Counted from the first letter of the stretch, positions 1-11,800 are shown. The stretch: 64,000 bases of DNA from Talpa occidentalis (GCF_014898055.3 NW_023601433.1:42093876-42157875); one strand, 5' to 3'. Notes: generated by a model from the sequence alone, not told the origin. Translations and numbers: made by a program.

Positions 1-105
1 CACACTGCAGCAAGTGTGCCCACCACCCTTGTCCATCTCTCTGATCTTAGAGCTGCAAAGAAGGGGTTGAACAAAAGCATTAAGTGTCCTAAACTATAGC
101 AGGGA

Positions 106-544
106 TGTAAGGGCAGGAACGGACTCAGTGCAGGTTTTCTATGATCCAGCAGACCAGGTAAAGGAGGAGTCAGAGTCCTCAGTGGCTTTTGCAGGTTTTT
201 TAAATTAGCAGGTACATGGCAGGCAGGACGCTGTGGGGCTGGGAGGCTGGCAAATCTTCACTCTGGGCTCTCTGACCTTCTCTCATATTCTCTCTGCTCT
301 TCCTATGGCTCTGCTTCTCTCTCGGCTTCTGCTGCTTCTTTCTCGGCTTCTCTTTTGGCTTCTTCTGGTGTCCCTGTGACGCCACCCTTAAAAGCCCAGT
401 CTCAGCCCAGGTGAATCCCATCTACCTCTGCCCACACCCTACTCCAGGTACCCGCCATCAGGCATGCATTCAGGACCGCAAGGATCCATCACCTATCCTG
501 ATGGCGGGAGGGCAGAAAAACCTGCCATTTTTCCTTACCCTACA
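106..544 (-). mobile_element. Solo LTR of an endogenous retrovirus family (copy 1)
   Basis: On the minus strand the element begins TGTAGGGTAAGG and ends TTACA, so it has the TG...CA ends of an LTR. It shares its length, purine-rich middle (repeated AGAAG/GAGAAGC units) and conserved blocks (GCCCGCCATCAGG-type, CTGATGGCGGG) with the copies at 6966, 7651 and 18380. A TATA-like box (TTTTAAGGG) separates a U3-like part from the rest. The flanking 5-mers (aggga / ggaga) do not match exactly. No gag, pol or env sequence adjoins it. Confidence 0.85.
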
Positions 545-1782
545 GGAGACTAGCACCTGTACCCTCAGATTCACTCTACTCTCTCGTGGGTTAGATTCCT
601 CTAAACACCCCAATTTTGTCTAAGCCCATTCCTGTGTTAGAAATTGTTATAGTAAATAGCATCTGAAATAAGTTGGCCATTGACCTGGTCCCAGGCACAA
701 TTTTTCAAACAAATTTTCCTTGTCGTGGATCTGTCATCAGATTTCTGCCGACCCTGACTGTGACCTCCGACTCCTGGAGCTGCCAGCCTTTCTCAGATCT
801 TCCTGTGCATTACTACTGCAAACTATGTTTGTCTTACTTAATCCCTGCATGCTATGGAGTGACTTTTTCAATGCATGTATTTTGCTAAAAGCAATAGCTG
901 TGTTCCTAAGAGGCTGTATATAGACCATGTTTCTGAGAGATTTGCTTACTGAACACAGGACAAGCACCTGCAATCTGTGCACAGATACAAGTTAAAGATG
1001 AGTAAGACGTAGCCATCCCTTCCAAGAACTCATAATCTAGAGCAGAATGTGTGCATGAAAACAACTCCCCTGCCCCTGGTTTAATGCCACCACAGACAAG
1101 TTTCCAGTGCTGCGAGAAGAGTCATAATGGATCATTAGTTCTTCTGAAAGCACAGAAAGGGCCTGATGAAGGAGTACATGTGGGCCCTGGAAAGCTGAGT
1201 AAGTTTTAGTCCCAACTATCGAGATAGGGCTCTCCAAGCAGAGGGGCCCAGTATGTGCAGACTCAAGAGTCGAGAAAGTGCAAGAAGCTTGGGGAAAGCA
1301 GTCTGGAGCTAGCTGTGAAGGCTCTTGAGTGGCCTATGGGAGAGCCTGTCCTGTGACAGGCTGGGGATTCCAGTACAGTTATTAAAGAAGCAGGACTTAG
1401 CAGGCCTGGCCTTGGCCCTCTGTGCCTGCTGTGTGGCAGGAGAGCCAGCTAGGGGCACTGCAGTGGTCCCTGAAAGGCTCAAACCCACAGGCAATGCTGT
1501 CTGACCCCAGTGGAGGGAAGAGAGAGGCTGTTGTTTGGGGATCCCAGAGCTTCCAGTTTGGGAGAGGTCTGGCTTAATGAGCAGAAGATGGGGCAAGTTG
1601 GGCAAGAGGAGGGGTCTAGGACTTGGCAGGTGAGGATGTGCTGTCCACATGGAGCAGAAGTGTGGCCGTGCCTGAACCCAGGTAAAGCTATGCAGTAGGG
1701 AAGACCAACCCGGGACTGGGCCTTGGCAAACCAAGCAGGGAGAATAGACAGGACATTTGGAGAAAACGAAAAATGACTGTGT
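545..1782. other. Non-coding stretch, no recognised gene
   Basis: No exon, RNA gene or young repeat is recognised. Around 1005-1060 the phrase ccaagaactcataatctag resembles an L2/MIR-age relic. Open frames on both strands here are short and look like chance frames. Confidence 0.4.
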
Positions 1783-1797
1783 TCAGAGCCTGCTCTT

Positions 1798-2062
1798 CTT
1801 TTTTAAAGATTTATTTATGCATACAAGAACAGGGGTACAGGCCAGAGATGTGGGGGGTGAGAGGATTCACCAGAGACAGAGTGGGAAGCAGAACAGCAGG
1901 TGGATCTACTGAAATACACTGCTGAGGAGAGCAGCAGATTAGTCAGGAGAGGTCTGCTGTGCCATGTGGGTAGCTCCCTGGCTGGGGCTCAAACTCGTGC
2001 TGCAGAGACTGCGGACAGCTTCATAGGTTGCGTATTAACCCCTTGTGCCACTAGGGAGGCCC
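1798..2062 (-). mobile_element. tRNA-derived SINE, older (O) subtype
   Basis: Reverse-oriented SINE with a tRNA-like head at the right end (ccctggtgg-type A-box region), the promoter B box, and a tail ending in AATAAATCTTTAAAA read on the minus strand. The 3' body reads GCCTGTACCCC, which I use to define the older O subtype. Flanking duplication tcag(a/t)gcctgctctt at 1783-1797 and 2063-2077, 15 bp with one mismatch. Confidence 0.92.
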
Positions 2063-2734
2063 TCAGTGCCTGCTCTTTCTGATGCAAGTTTCCATGTGTT
2101 GACATTCCCTAAAAAAGGACTCCCCTGCCTAACAGTCCCTGAGGCAGCCTGGCCTGCGGGCTCCATGAAGCCACAGCAGAGCCACCGCCACCACCACGCT
2201 GCCTGGGGTGACTCATTCTTTCTGTGTTCAAGCAGTTGCAGCTCTGCCTCTTATTTATGAGTCCTTTGTCCCCCTAATGCTTACTGATTTGCTCTGATGC
2301 TGCCCGCACCATCTCTCACTCCATGTTGGAGTCAGGGACTGCTGTTTATTAGCCTTCAGTAAGCGTGTGTCTCTACCCAGGGGTGAGTTTTTGTCGTCTG
2401 ATTCCCCTCTACTCACCCCCAAGCTCTGGTGGCCTGAAACTGGAGGACCAGGCCCTGACCCTACTTCACAGTAACCATGGCAACTCGCCTAAGACACCCT
2501 GCAGATTGGCCCAGCCCTCAGGCCACCCTCAGTCTCCCTCTGGCCTTTCCTGCCCTACCTTCTTCTTGGGACTCAGTTGTCAGCTGTGAAATGCCCCCTG
2601 TGCTGGGGTTTCTCTCCTTTTTGTCACAGTTCCTCACTCCGCCAGTTCTGCTGCTTTCCCCTCACTGTGCTGTCTAAGTGCTGGGGACCCAGCAGTGAAT
2701 ATAAGGCAGGCCAAGGAGAAAAAACCAAAAAATG

Positions 2735-3240
2735 CCTGCCTTCATAGAATTTACATTTTAGCAGGGGAATCAGACCAATTAGAAGTCAGAAAATCCAAAG
2801 TATTTAAATAAGCAAACTAATAAGATCCTTAGATGTAGTAAGTGCTTGGGAGAAAAATAAAACAAGGAAGGGAGATGGAGAATGCCAGGGAAAGGCTGTT
2901 ACAGATTTTTTTTTTTAATTTATTTGTTTATTTATTTATGCAAGCACTGGGTGTAGTCAGAAGCGCGGGAGGGTGAGAGAATTCACCAGAGCCAGAGTGG
3001 AGAGCAGAACAGGCAGACTGACAAAGTACACTGCTGAGGGGAGCAGTGGGCGCGGCAGGAGAGGTCTGGGCATGGCAGGAGAGATCTGTGCACCATGTGG
3101 AACCCTCACCAGGGGCCAGGGATCGAACTGGCGCTGCAGAGGCTGTGGGCAGCTTCGCAGCCTACCGCTCAACCACTGCACCACCAGGGAGGCCCACTGT
3201 TACAGATTTTTAAGAGGCTGCTTATGCAAAGACCCAACTA
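2735..3240 (-). repeat. Ancient L2-like relic, interrupted by a SINE
   Basis: Diverged sequence with phrases typical of L2 in antisense (cctgccttcatagaatttac, agaaaaataaaacaaggaag). A SINE sits inside it at 2911-3196. Family assignment is from memory of the consensus and approximate. Confidence 0.45.
2911..3196 (-). mobile_element. tRNA-derived SINE, younger (Y) subtype
   Basis: Full-length reverse copy. The 3' body matches the Y subtype (CTTCTGACT...ACCCAGTGCTTG read on the minus strand). Exact 15-bp TSD ctgttacagattttt at 2896-2910 and 3197-3211. A short internal duplication of the gcaggagag(g/a)tctg unit lies at about 3055-3090. Confidence 0.93.
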
Positions 3241-3943
3241 TGGTGATCCAAGATTAAAATGACTGTGAAGACGAACTGGTCTGATACGTGTGGAGCCAGC
3301 AAAAATGGCAGCAGCTGAAATTGTGAAGGCCCCACAGGTTATTTATGCCCAGCTGCCATCCTCACCAACATAGGGTATTTGCCCCCCCTTGGTCTCCTCC
3401 CATGCCCCCTTCCCCAACAGTCAAGGAAACTGCATTTTCCAAAAGGAGTATTTGGTAGTGTAACTCAGGGCAGCAGAAGATAGTCCTAGCCAAACAACAC
3501 ACAGGACATAGATCTCACTCTGAATGGACCTCTTTTGGCTTAGATGTTTTGTGAATGCCCCACCAATCCAGACACGGGGGCTGGACCCAGTGACTGCAGA
3601 TACACCACGTGTCAGGCAGAGGCCAAGGAGAGGCCAGGCCCTGACTGAGAAGAGACTGACCCCTCCCAGAGCCCCTGAGAGGTTGGACCAAAGACCCACA
3701 CATTCTGAAGGTACAGAGCTAACAAAAGCAGGGGGGCCCAACATTGCACTCTGCTATGGATAGGACTCCTCAGGAGACACAGCTTGTAGGGAGAGGTTCC
3801 TGAGCTCCTGCTTTGACCTGATGGCCTAGCAGTGAGTTCGCTCAGTGGTCTACTGCTCTGGCTGTTCCATCTGCCTTGACACAAGTGTTTGGGAAACCAT
3901 TTATTCGTAGCACAGTCCATCTGAGAAAATACAAGTAGATTTG

Positions 3944-4075
3944 TCAGTGGTCCCCAAAGCTGACTGCAGAGCAGAAGCACTTTGGGTAATTTTCAAAAAT
4001 ACAACATCTTGCCTCACCCCTGGGCATTCTGATTCAGCAGATCTTGGATTAGAACCTGGAAATCTGAGTTTCACA
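3944..4075 (+). mobile_element. hAT-type non-autonomous DNA transposon relic (MER20/MER5-like)
   Basis: Starts cagtggtccccaaagc, near the terminal inverted repeat CAGTGGTTCTCAAA of this group, and continues with the characteristic ...gggcattctgattcagcag... and ...ctgagtttcacacg segments. It is diverged and partial at its right end. Confidence 0.55.
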
Positions 4076-4744
4076 CGATTTCTGTGGGTCCTTCTTCCTT
4101 GCATCTGATAACCCTCAACCCATCTAAGTATATCAGGGCTCTGTTTCCCCTGTTGGTCTCCCTTCCCCTCCTGGAGCTGTGAGACAGTAACTGCCAACAA
4201 ATGCCATGTGGCCAAACATATGTGGCAGCCTGGGTCTCCTCTCCAGGCCGAAGGCACGGGATTGCCTCTGCCTTGCACGAGGGAACCTCCTTGATGGAAA
4301 ACCAGCCACTCACCCTGCAGAACTCCCTCTGAGTAGAACATGGTGACCCACAATACAGACTCCCCACCATCACTCCCTTCCCACAGGTGCAGGCAGCTCC
4401 CGTGGTGTGGGAAGCTACATCTGCCTGTGTTTGCGGAGAATTCCGAAGGGCCGTCCTAAAGGTTGATGAAACTTGCAACCAACCGGGTGTCCAGTGCGGG
4501 GGGGAGGGAGGCAGAGATGAGTAAGAGGCAGGCCTGGCTCTTGAGGAATTTACAATACAGTGAAGGAGACAGAAAATTATAACACAGCACAGAAGTAAGA
4601 ACAGGTCCCACCAGAACACAGCAGGACACTGAACCCAACCAAGCTTAGGAAGGGGTTCCAGAAGGAATAGGGCCAGATGAAAGGGTTGGGGCAGAGCCAG
4701 TGATGATGAGGTTTTCAAGGCTGAGAGTTTCTGCTCGATCAAGT

Positions 4745-5375
4745 AATATCAATAATAAAAATGACAACAGCAGCAACAATAATAGCTAACATTTGTGGAG
4801 TGCTTGCTGCATGCCAGGCTCCAACTATCTTACATAAGTTATTCCTTGACCCCTCCCCACAAAGATGACCACACCCAAATAACTGGCACCTTAGAAAACA
4901 AGAGGTTTTATATACATGATTAAAAATCTTGAGACGGGGAAATTATCTGGGATTATTTGCTGGACCCAATATCATCACAAGTGTCCTTGTAAGAGGATAG
5001 ACACGAGTGTTAGAGAGGTTGGAAGATAATACTCTGCTAGCTTTGAAGATGACATTTGGGGAGAGCTGGCCTCTAGAAGTTGGAAAAAACAAGGATACCA
5101 ATAAACAGATTCTTCCCTGGAGCATTTTCCAGAAGCCCTGCTGCTACCTGAGGACTTTCAAACCCCAAAACTATAAAATAATAAATTTGTGTTGTTTAAA
5201 GTCCTAAGGTCATGGTAATTTGTTGCTGCAGCAATAGGAGACAAGTTCAACTACTTTCCTTCCCATTTCGCAATGAAGGAAGTGAAAGGTTAATCATTTG
5301 CCCTGAGTTGCATAGCAAGGAACAGACCCAAGATTCAAAGTCCAGGCCTTCACTCCAGACCCCACACCTGCCCAC
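4745..5375 (+). repeat. MIR element split by an LTR
   Basis: The left part (4745-4865) reads aatagctaacatttgtggag and tgcatgccaggct, the MIR 5' body. The right part (about 5246-5375) reads tttcgcaatgaagg, cattTGCCCTGAGTTGCA and gattcaaagtccagg, the MIR core and 3' part. Between them lies a MaLR-type LTR, so one MIR was cut by a later insertion. Confidence 0.7.
4868..5244 (+). mobile_element. MaLR/MLT1-like solo LTR inside a MIR
   Basis: Recognised by ctgggattatttgctggaccc, the polyadenylation block aataataaatttgtgttgtt and the closing ttgctgcagcaataggagac, all typical of old mammalian MaLR LTRs. It has no coding interior. The left boundary is approximate. Confidence 0.6.
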
Positions 5376-5990
5376 AATGATCTCGCTCCTGCCTAGCAGG
5401 GATTAAAGAGCAGTTCAGGCATGCTGGAGCTCTCAGGGGACCGGGCACATCAGAAGATAAACCCCGCAAGGTGGACAGGCAGGAGCTGGGGTGGCCTCTG
5501 GCCTGTTTGCCTCCTTTTCAGGGGGTCTGTTCAAGGATTTAGAATGCCCACCTAGGAGACAGAGATAGGGTCCCCCGTCCCTGAACATCCAGCACCACCT
5601 GGTGCCAGGTGCAGACTGTTTGCTGATAGGAGCCTCTGCTTTTTCTCCTTGGTCAGATGGCCCTTAAGCACCTCGCAGCCAGGTCGTTAAGGGGAGACTC
5701 GTTAGCACAGCACCTTATGCATCTTAAATTCTCCTATCTTCCAACATCTGTTTCCACCTTCTGACTCTTTTTATTCTAATTCTTTTGTTCTTTAATATCA
5801 GAAACCCTCATTCGTCAGTCAGTGACTGAAATAATTGGTCAGAGGAATTCTGAGGCAGTGTTTTAAGTGTTTTTTAAAAAATAGTATAATAGGCATTGCC
5901 TAAAACTCCAAATATGTCTGCTTAGTTTATATTCCAGCGTTATTATAGATTGTGCTAAGATTTCAAAGGCACAGTAGCTTACCTTTGATT
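5376..5990. other. Non-coding stretch, nothing recognised
   Basis: Unique-looking sequence with no supported gene, RNA or datable repeat. Confidence 0.4.
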
Positions 5991-6006
5991 AACATTTTGT
6001 AATTTA

Positions 6007-6325
6007 GGGGCCTCCCCGGTGGCGCAGCGGTTGAGCCCTGGGTTGCGAGGCTGCCCGCAGCCGCTGCGGCACCGGTTCGATCCCCGGCTGCTCCCCGGCC
6101 ACCAGAGGAGGGTCCCGCATGGCGCGCAGACCTCTCCTGCCGCCCGCTGCTCCCCTCAGCAGTGTACTTCGGTCCTTCTGCCTGCTCTGCTCCCCGCTCT
6201 GGCCCTGGTGAATTCTCTCACCCTCCCGTGCTTCTGACTGTACCCAGTGCATGTATAAACCAAACAAACAAACAAATAATAAATAAATAAATAAGACATG
6301 CCTCTAGAAAATTAAAAAAAAAAAA
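6007..6325 (+). mobile_element. tRNA-derived SINE, Y subtype with an extended 3' tail
   Basis: Near-consensus copy: head gggcctccccggtggcgcag, A box tggcgcagcgg, B box ggttcgatccc, a run of AAAT repeats, then an extra segment acatgcctctagaaaatt before the final poly(A). TSD aacattttgta(a/g)ttta at 5991-6006 and 6326-6341. The extra tail is shared with the SINE at 20463 (see findings). Confidence 0.95.
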
Positions 6326-6419
6326 AACATTTTGTAGTTTACTAAAAGCATTCATGTACCATGCCCACTGGATCTTTGCAGAAACGCGAGGAGGCAAAAA
6401 AAATTCCCCATCCTTTTTT

Positions 6420-6540
6420 TAATCCCTATTCTTGAGTGAGGAAACTAAGACTCAAAAAAGTATAATTTGAGGTTCACAGCAAGATGGAAACTCAGGGCTT
6501 CCACATTTGTTCTGTTGTGCTGTATTACCCTTTAGGGGGA
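6420..6540 (+). repeat. MIR-like relic
   Basis: Diverged match to the MIR core: gagtgaggaaactaagactc, followed by ttcacagcaagatggaaactcagg. Weak. Confidence 0.4.
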
Positions 6541-6965
6541 AAAACTGACCTCACATCCCCTTACAAGGAAATGAAGGGCCAGTCTTCAGATAAGATGCGC
6601 CCCAATCAGATGCTGGGGTCTCCATATATCTCAGTGTGTCTGGTACCGCAACCTGCTGGATGAGTGCGTGTGCTCCCTGGTCCATGATGTAAACTTTGGA
6701 AGGGCTAGTTTGAATGCATCTTATCAGTGTCATAAGTCACAGGTGGGAGTCCTGTAGGGGACCCTCAGGGAGGTGCAGGTCTTCTAAAGGAGGCCCTCTG
6801 AGACCGTGGCTTCAGAGGGTGATGTGGCCCTCCATGGACATAGGTCACTGCAGACATGGGCTCCCGGTGTGATGAAGACAAAGAGGGTGAGACCTGTTGC
6901 TCAGTGCTAACTTCTCTGCTTATACACAAGTCCTCCAGTCCCTGGGCTGGCCTGGCCTGGCCTGC

Positions 6966-7341
6966 TGTAAGGCTGGACAGGGCACAGAGCAGGTTTTCTG
7001 ATCCAGCAGACTGGGTAAAGGAGGAGTCAGAGCCCTCAGTGGCTTTTGCAACTTTCATTGGGATTTATCTGGTACACAGCAGGCAGGGGTACTGGTACTT
7101 GCCCAGCAAGTCTTCACTCTATCTGGGCTCTCCTGCCTTCTCGGCTTCTCTTTCGGCTTCTGCTGGCATCCCCGTGATGCCGCCCTTAAAAAGCACAGTC
7201 TTAGCCCAGGTGAATCCCATCTACCTCTGCCCACACCCTATTCCAGGTGCCCGCCATCAGGCATGCATTCAGGACAAGGATCCATCATCTATCCTGATGG
7301 CAGGAGGGCAGAAAAGCCTGACATTTTTTCTTTACCCTACA
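6966..7341 (-). mobile_element. Solo LTR of the endogenous retrovirus family (copy 2)
   Basis: On the minus strand it runs TGTAGGGTAAAG ... TTACA. It is flanked by an exact 5-bp direct repeat, cctgc at 6961-6965 and 7342-7346, which shows a retroviral-type integration reduced to one LTR. Its purine-rich middle is shorter than in copy 1. The open frame over it (6856-7521) is fortuitous. Confidence 0.93.
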
Positions 7342-7527
7342 CCTGCTCACCACCCATCTCCCAACACAGGCATCCCAGGGACAGGCCAAGCTGACCTCTC
7401 TGTTTTCTTTCTCCCACGGGATCCTCACTTTTTGAGAGCTTATTCCCAAAAAGAGTTTTCAGAATCTGCTTTGGAAATTATAAAAAGCAAAATAACTCCT
7501 GTCTTTCTATTCCTGCTTTAATAATTC

Positions 7528-7565
7528 TGGAGCAATGTGGATGCCTTGGAGCAATGTGGATGCCT
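7528..7565. repeat. Perfect 19-bp tandem duplication
   Basis: The unit tggagcaatgtggatgcct occurs twice head to tail (7528-7546, 7547-7565) in otherwise unremarkable DNA between two LTRs. Confidence 0.9.
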
Positions 7566-7650
7566 ATGGCTGGCTAGATGAGAGTTAGGTACAAAGACAC
7601 ATGGAGAGAAAGCGCAGACGTCAGGGTATTCTCTTTGTACACTTAGCCAG

Positions 7651-8060
7651 TGTAGGGTAAGGAAAAATGTCAGGCTTTTCTGCCCTCCCGCCATCAGGAT
7701 AGATGATGGGTCCTTGCGGTCCTGAATGCATGCCTGATGGCGGGCACCTGGAGTAGGGTGTGAGCATGGGTAGATGAGATTCACCTGGGCTAAGACTGTG
7801 CTTTTAAGGGTGGCGTCATGGGGACGCCAGAAGAAGCAGAAAGAGAAGCAAGAGAAGCAGAAGCCGAGAGAAGGCCGGAGAGCCCAGAGTGAAGACTTGC
7901 TGGGGTCTGGGAGGCCTGCCAGCCCCCCAGCACCCCTGCCTGACATATACCTGGTAATACCAATAAAAGCCTGCAAAACCACTGAGGACTCTGACTCCTC
8001 CTTTACCCGGTCTGCTGGATCCTAGAAAACCTGCACTGTGTCCCATTCCTGCCCTTTACA
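7651..8060 (+). mobile_element. Solo LTR of the endogenous retrovirus family (copy 3)
   Basis: The best-preserved forward copy: starts tgtagggtaagg, has a TATA-like ttttaaggg near 7804, a purine-rich segment of GAAGCAGAA units, a polyadenylation signal in accaataaaagcc (about 7960) and ends cctttaca. The signal fits the R region of an LTR. Flanking 5-mers (gccag / gcccc) match only partly. With copy 2 it forms an inverted pair about 310 bp apart. Confidence 0.9.
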
Positions 8061-11000
8061 GCCCCACACCAGGAACCCCTCCTGTTAGACCAAATAGAGA
8101 AGGCCATGCATTTGTGTTTGCTAATTTGCAAGTGTGTATGGATTGTCTTTGGGATCAATCAGGTAAAAATGAATTTAATTGTGTTGATGAAGTCTTTCTA
8201 TCACTCTATATTCTCTGTTTCAATCTATGTTAAAAGACAGGCTGCATTTTTTATTTTAGAAGAGACCTTCGCACTTTAAAACCATGGCCTGTGAAATTCC
8301 TTCCATTTCTAGTACTCTGTGGCTCATCAACCATGTCATGTTATGGTAATTTTCTAAATATACCACAAGGTTGTTTGCCATCTATCTGTTTCCACGTCAC
8401 CTTCCTATATCTGCCACTGCCTTCAAAGCAGAAAGAAACGCTCAACAGCTGTGCTCCTTCCTGGGACATAGAGTGGAGAATTTCCAGAGATTGGTTTTCC
8501 CAGGTAGGGAGAGAGGACAGTTCTGAGACTAGACAGCTGGTCTCTCGCCCTCCCTTGCAAAGTAGGCACTCATTCATGAGCAGTGGGGCTACTTGTGCCC
8601 TCCCGTGGGACCCAAACTCAACCCTCTCTAGTGTGCATCCACCCCATCCCCCACCCCTGGCCTCTAGCTGCGCTGTGCCTTTCCCTGCGGACCAGAGCTT
8701 CATTTTATCTGCTTCTCAGGTTTGGACCCTGATCTTGCACGGTTCCCTGTTTACTCACCGAAACTGTGTAAGAGGGACCATATGTGCATTTTCTGAATTT
8801 TATAGCCTTATCTTGCTTAGACTTTTCCCATCTCTGGTGCCTCTTCACAGCAACTAGTTGACCCCAACTAGAAGGAGAAGCAGCCAGAGCCAGCCTCCCT
8901 GGTAGGTGGTCTCGCTCAGAGAATGCCCAGCACAGTCCCAGAGGAGTTGCATCACCATGGGGTGCTGGCCAGTCACCTCAGCTAATCAGACTCTGTGGAC
9001 TCTCGCGTCTTTGGCTGCTAGAAGGGGGTGAAATATCTCCCTGCTTAACTGCACTCCAGTCGTGCGTTCAGCACCACCACCTCTGCTACGTAAAGACCAT
9101 TCACCACGAGCAGCTACTTTGCAGGGATTTTTAGCAGGCTGGCAGCACATTAAAGAAAATTCATGTCATGCTCTACATCTTTTTTCCTTGAAAATATCCA
9201 GATTATTGGCAGGCTTATTAATGTGTCCTATTTTTTTCTTTTTTTAACTGCTGCTAAAATATTCTCCATGCACAGCTCACTTGAGCAACACACATCAGTC
9301 TGTCTGCAAAGAAAGAATAATGGCCTTGGAGAACTCCTTGTAGTGTGTGGCGAATGATCAACACTATGGTGGGTGACAGTCTTCAGCAGCAGTTAGTTCT
9401 TCCTTCCTCTTTTGAAGGTTACTACCTCGGAACAGTCATTCCGTCTTAAAAATTCTTCTAATCTAAAATGAAAAACTATGTGGTGTTTTTTTTGGTTGTT
9501 GTTCTTTTGTTTCCCTCCAACATCAAGCCATTAAGCTGTTACCAACTCCCAAAAGTCAGGCGACAGTGTTTAATATCCTGTGAATTTGCTAAGTTGCCTT
9601 ATTAGCTTTGTTGCTACTTGAGGCATTTTACTTGATTCTAATCTTTTTGGGGCAAAAAGATGACAGACAGACAAAAGGGACGGCTGAAATGCAGAGAGAC
9701 AGAAACTTGCTCCAGGTCACAGAAGTAATTGAAAACAGAAAAGGATTAGAAGCAAATCTCCTGCTCCTCATCCACCCTGCCTATCTGAAAAACAGCTCTT
9801 TTTCTGATCGTTTCAGCTTCATCTCCAGAACTGGCATCGGGTACATTCTGTTTTTACTTCACTTGAAGGCGAATTCTCTAATTCGTTTTGGCAGCATGTG
9901 CTGTGGCTGAGATGTTGGTCTTGACACAGAGATGAAAAGTACATGAGCTGCACCCGGCCCTGCCTGAGAGGGGCTTCGACTGCAAGCATGACAAACAGCA
10001 CCTGTGCCTCTGGTCCGTGTGTGATTATTTTAGACTCTAATAGAATCGGTTGCCCAAATGAAGTTTTCTGTCAGTGAAGTGCCATCTTTCACTTAGCTGA
10101 GAACTAGTCCATCCGTCACCACTCTTAGAAGAATTGGAGAAACATACAATCCCCTGGACAGGTGGACAGTCTGTAGCCAGATGCCACCTTAACAGCCACA
10201 GCACCTCCTCCCAGAGCTCTGAGCCTCGGTCCTCAGGACAACTTGCTCCAGGTGTGATGGTTAAGAGAAGCTTCCAAATGACAGGGCAGTGAGTGAGCAG
10301 CTATAGCAATGCTTCCAGAGCCCTCCCACCCTATAGGCTGTGTCCCTCGAGTGCACAGGCCCCACTGCCTAGGTGGTTCTTATTTATGGCCCTTATTTAT
10401 GGCAAGCAGACCTGCCAGAGCCTTGAACAGCCATCAGGTACTGCATTGACCCACATCTTACCAACCTGTGCTCTCACCAGAATTACCAGTACAAACAGAA
10501 CAGCCGGCTCTGCCAGCGTGGCCCTGACTAGGGCCTCTGCTCTGTGATGGCTCCGCAGCCGACGGTGTGAGTCTGCAGGTCTTGACTAACTGTGGGCCGC
10601 TGTCCTCAGCAACTAAGTTCAAGTACTACGGCGCTTCGAAATCGGGTATCTGACAACTATTAGATGGCAGGTTTGAGGATCTTTCTGAAACAGTCTGAAC
10701 ACTTAAATTTTCTTGAGTAAAGAGTCGAAGCCTCTTTTACAAGCTTGTGTTTGGTTTACGTGAAGCTGTGATGAGTGGATCCTTCAGACAGCTTACTGCT
10801 GTCTTCCTATTTAAAAAGGGAAGGGTAAAAATGAAAGCGTGTGTAACCTATATCAACCAGCTCTACTCCTACTATGGAGCCAAAAGAAATTCTTGTTTAA
10901 GAAATATATTTTTGTTTTTTAACAGCCAGGCTGTTGCAGGAATGCTGAAACCTGTTCCAACAGGGATTCTTTCCAGGCTTATGATTCCATGGATTTTTGC

Positions 11001-11514
11001 CAATGCAATTCCCACTACCTAAGAGAAGTTAGAACCAGGCCCGATTATCCCATCCTACTCTGGCCTCTAATAGTCTAAAATTCATGCATTAAATACTGAT
11101 TTTTAGAGGAGTCATAATATTAGAGCTACTTTATATATATATATACATATATATACACTTTATATAAAATATATATTACGGAACGAAGTCCATATAAATA
11201 AAAATCTTAATTATCTTACTGGAGTAACATTCAGCTTACAGGTGATTCTGATTTGATATTTTCCTATGGAGTTTGGATATTTTTACTATGCGCACACAAC
11301 TGGGGGAGGAGAAGAAGCTAAGTTGGTTCCATTTAGGAAGAAACACACCCTTCAAAAGAATTGTTGACACCTGGGACTTTGGCTGCTTATGTCATTCCAA
11401 CCTCTGTAGAGGCCATGATCACATCTGCTCCCAAGATAATGACTCAGTGAAAAAGGAGTCCATGCTGCATTGGGTGGGTTGTTTTTGCATTTCATTCAAT
11501 TGATGAAATCTCCA
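8061..11514. other. Mostly unique non-coding DNA
   Basis: No exon or RNA gene is supported. A weak MIR-like core lies at about 9690-9770 (cttgctccaggtcacagaag), a 13-bp tandem unit (cttatttatggcc) near 10378-10403, and an AT-rich (TA)n tract at about 11130-11180. Open frames here (for example 8291-8857) lack any recognisable domain. Confidence 0.4.
11130..11180. repeat. (TA)n-rich simple repeat
   Basis: Imperfect run of alternating T and A with a few C interruptions (tatatatatatacatatata). Confidence 0.8.
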
Positions 11515-11800
11515 CTGAGTACCACCCTATGCTAGGTGCCTTGAGGCTATAAAAATGAACCTGACAAACTCCCTGCATTCAAAGAGAAGGAAGTCTAGCA
11601 AGGAAGAAAAGATATGGTCACAATTATTTGAATATTAGGTCAAATGCAGTAGAGGACACTGAAGCCTAGACGTGTCATAGAAACAGAAGGAAGTGGTGTG
11701 CTCCAGGGGCCAAGGTGGTAAACCAGCCCTAGAGAGCTCAGTGAAGGTGGTGGCATCTGACTGATAGCTTGAAGATGAGTAGAGGTTTTTAGCAGGAAGA
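11515..11800 (-). repeat. Ancient L2-like relic
   Basis: Diverged phrases such as tgctaggtgccttgaggcta, aactccctgcattcaaagag and aagtctagc resemble L2 in antisense. Assignment is tentative. Confidence 0.4.

Noticed and set aside
4071..4742. 223-codon open frame on the minus strand
   Set aside because: Overlaps a DNA-transposon relic and unique sequence, has no recognisable domain, no splice context and no codon signature; overlapping frames are open too.
6856..7521. 221-codon frame on the plus strand
   Set aside because: Reads antisense through a solo LTR; LTRs do not code and the frame is not shared by the other copies.
106..8060. A full provirus between LTR copies 1 and 3
   Set aside because: The LTRs differ in orientation, copy 2 has its own exact TSD, and no retroviral coding sequence lies between them.
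8291..8857. 188-codon plus-strand frame
   Set aside because: A 120-codon frame is open on the opposite strand over the same bases; no domain, signal peptide or splice support.
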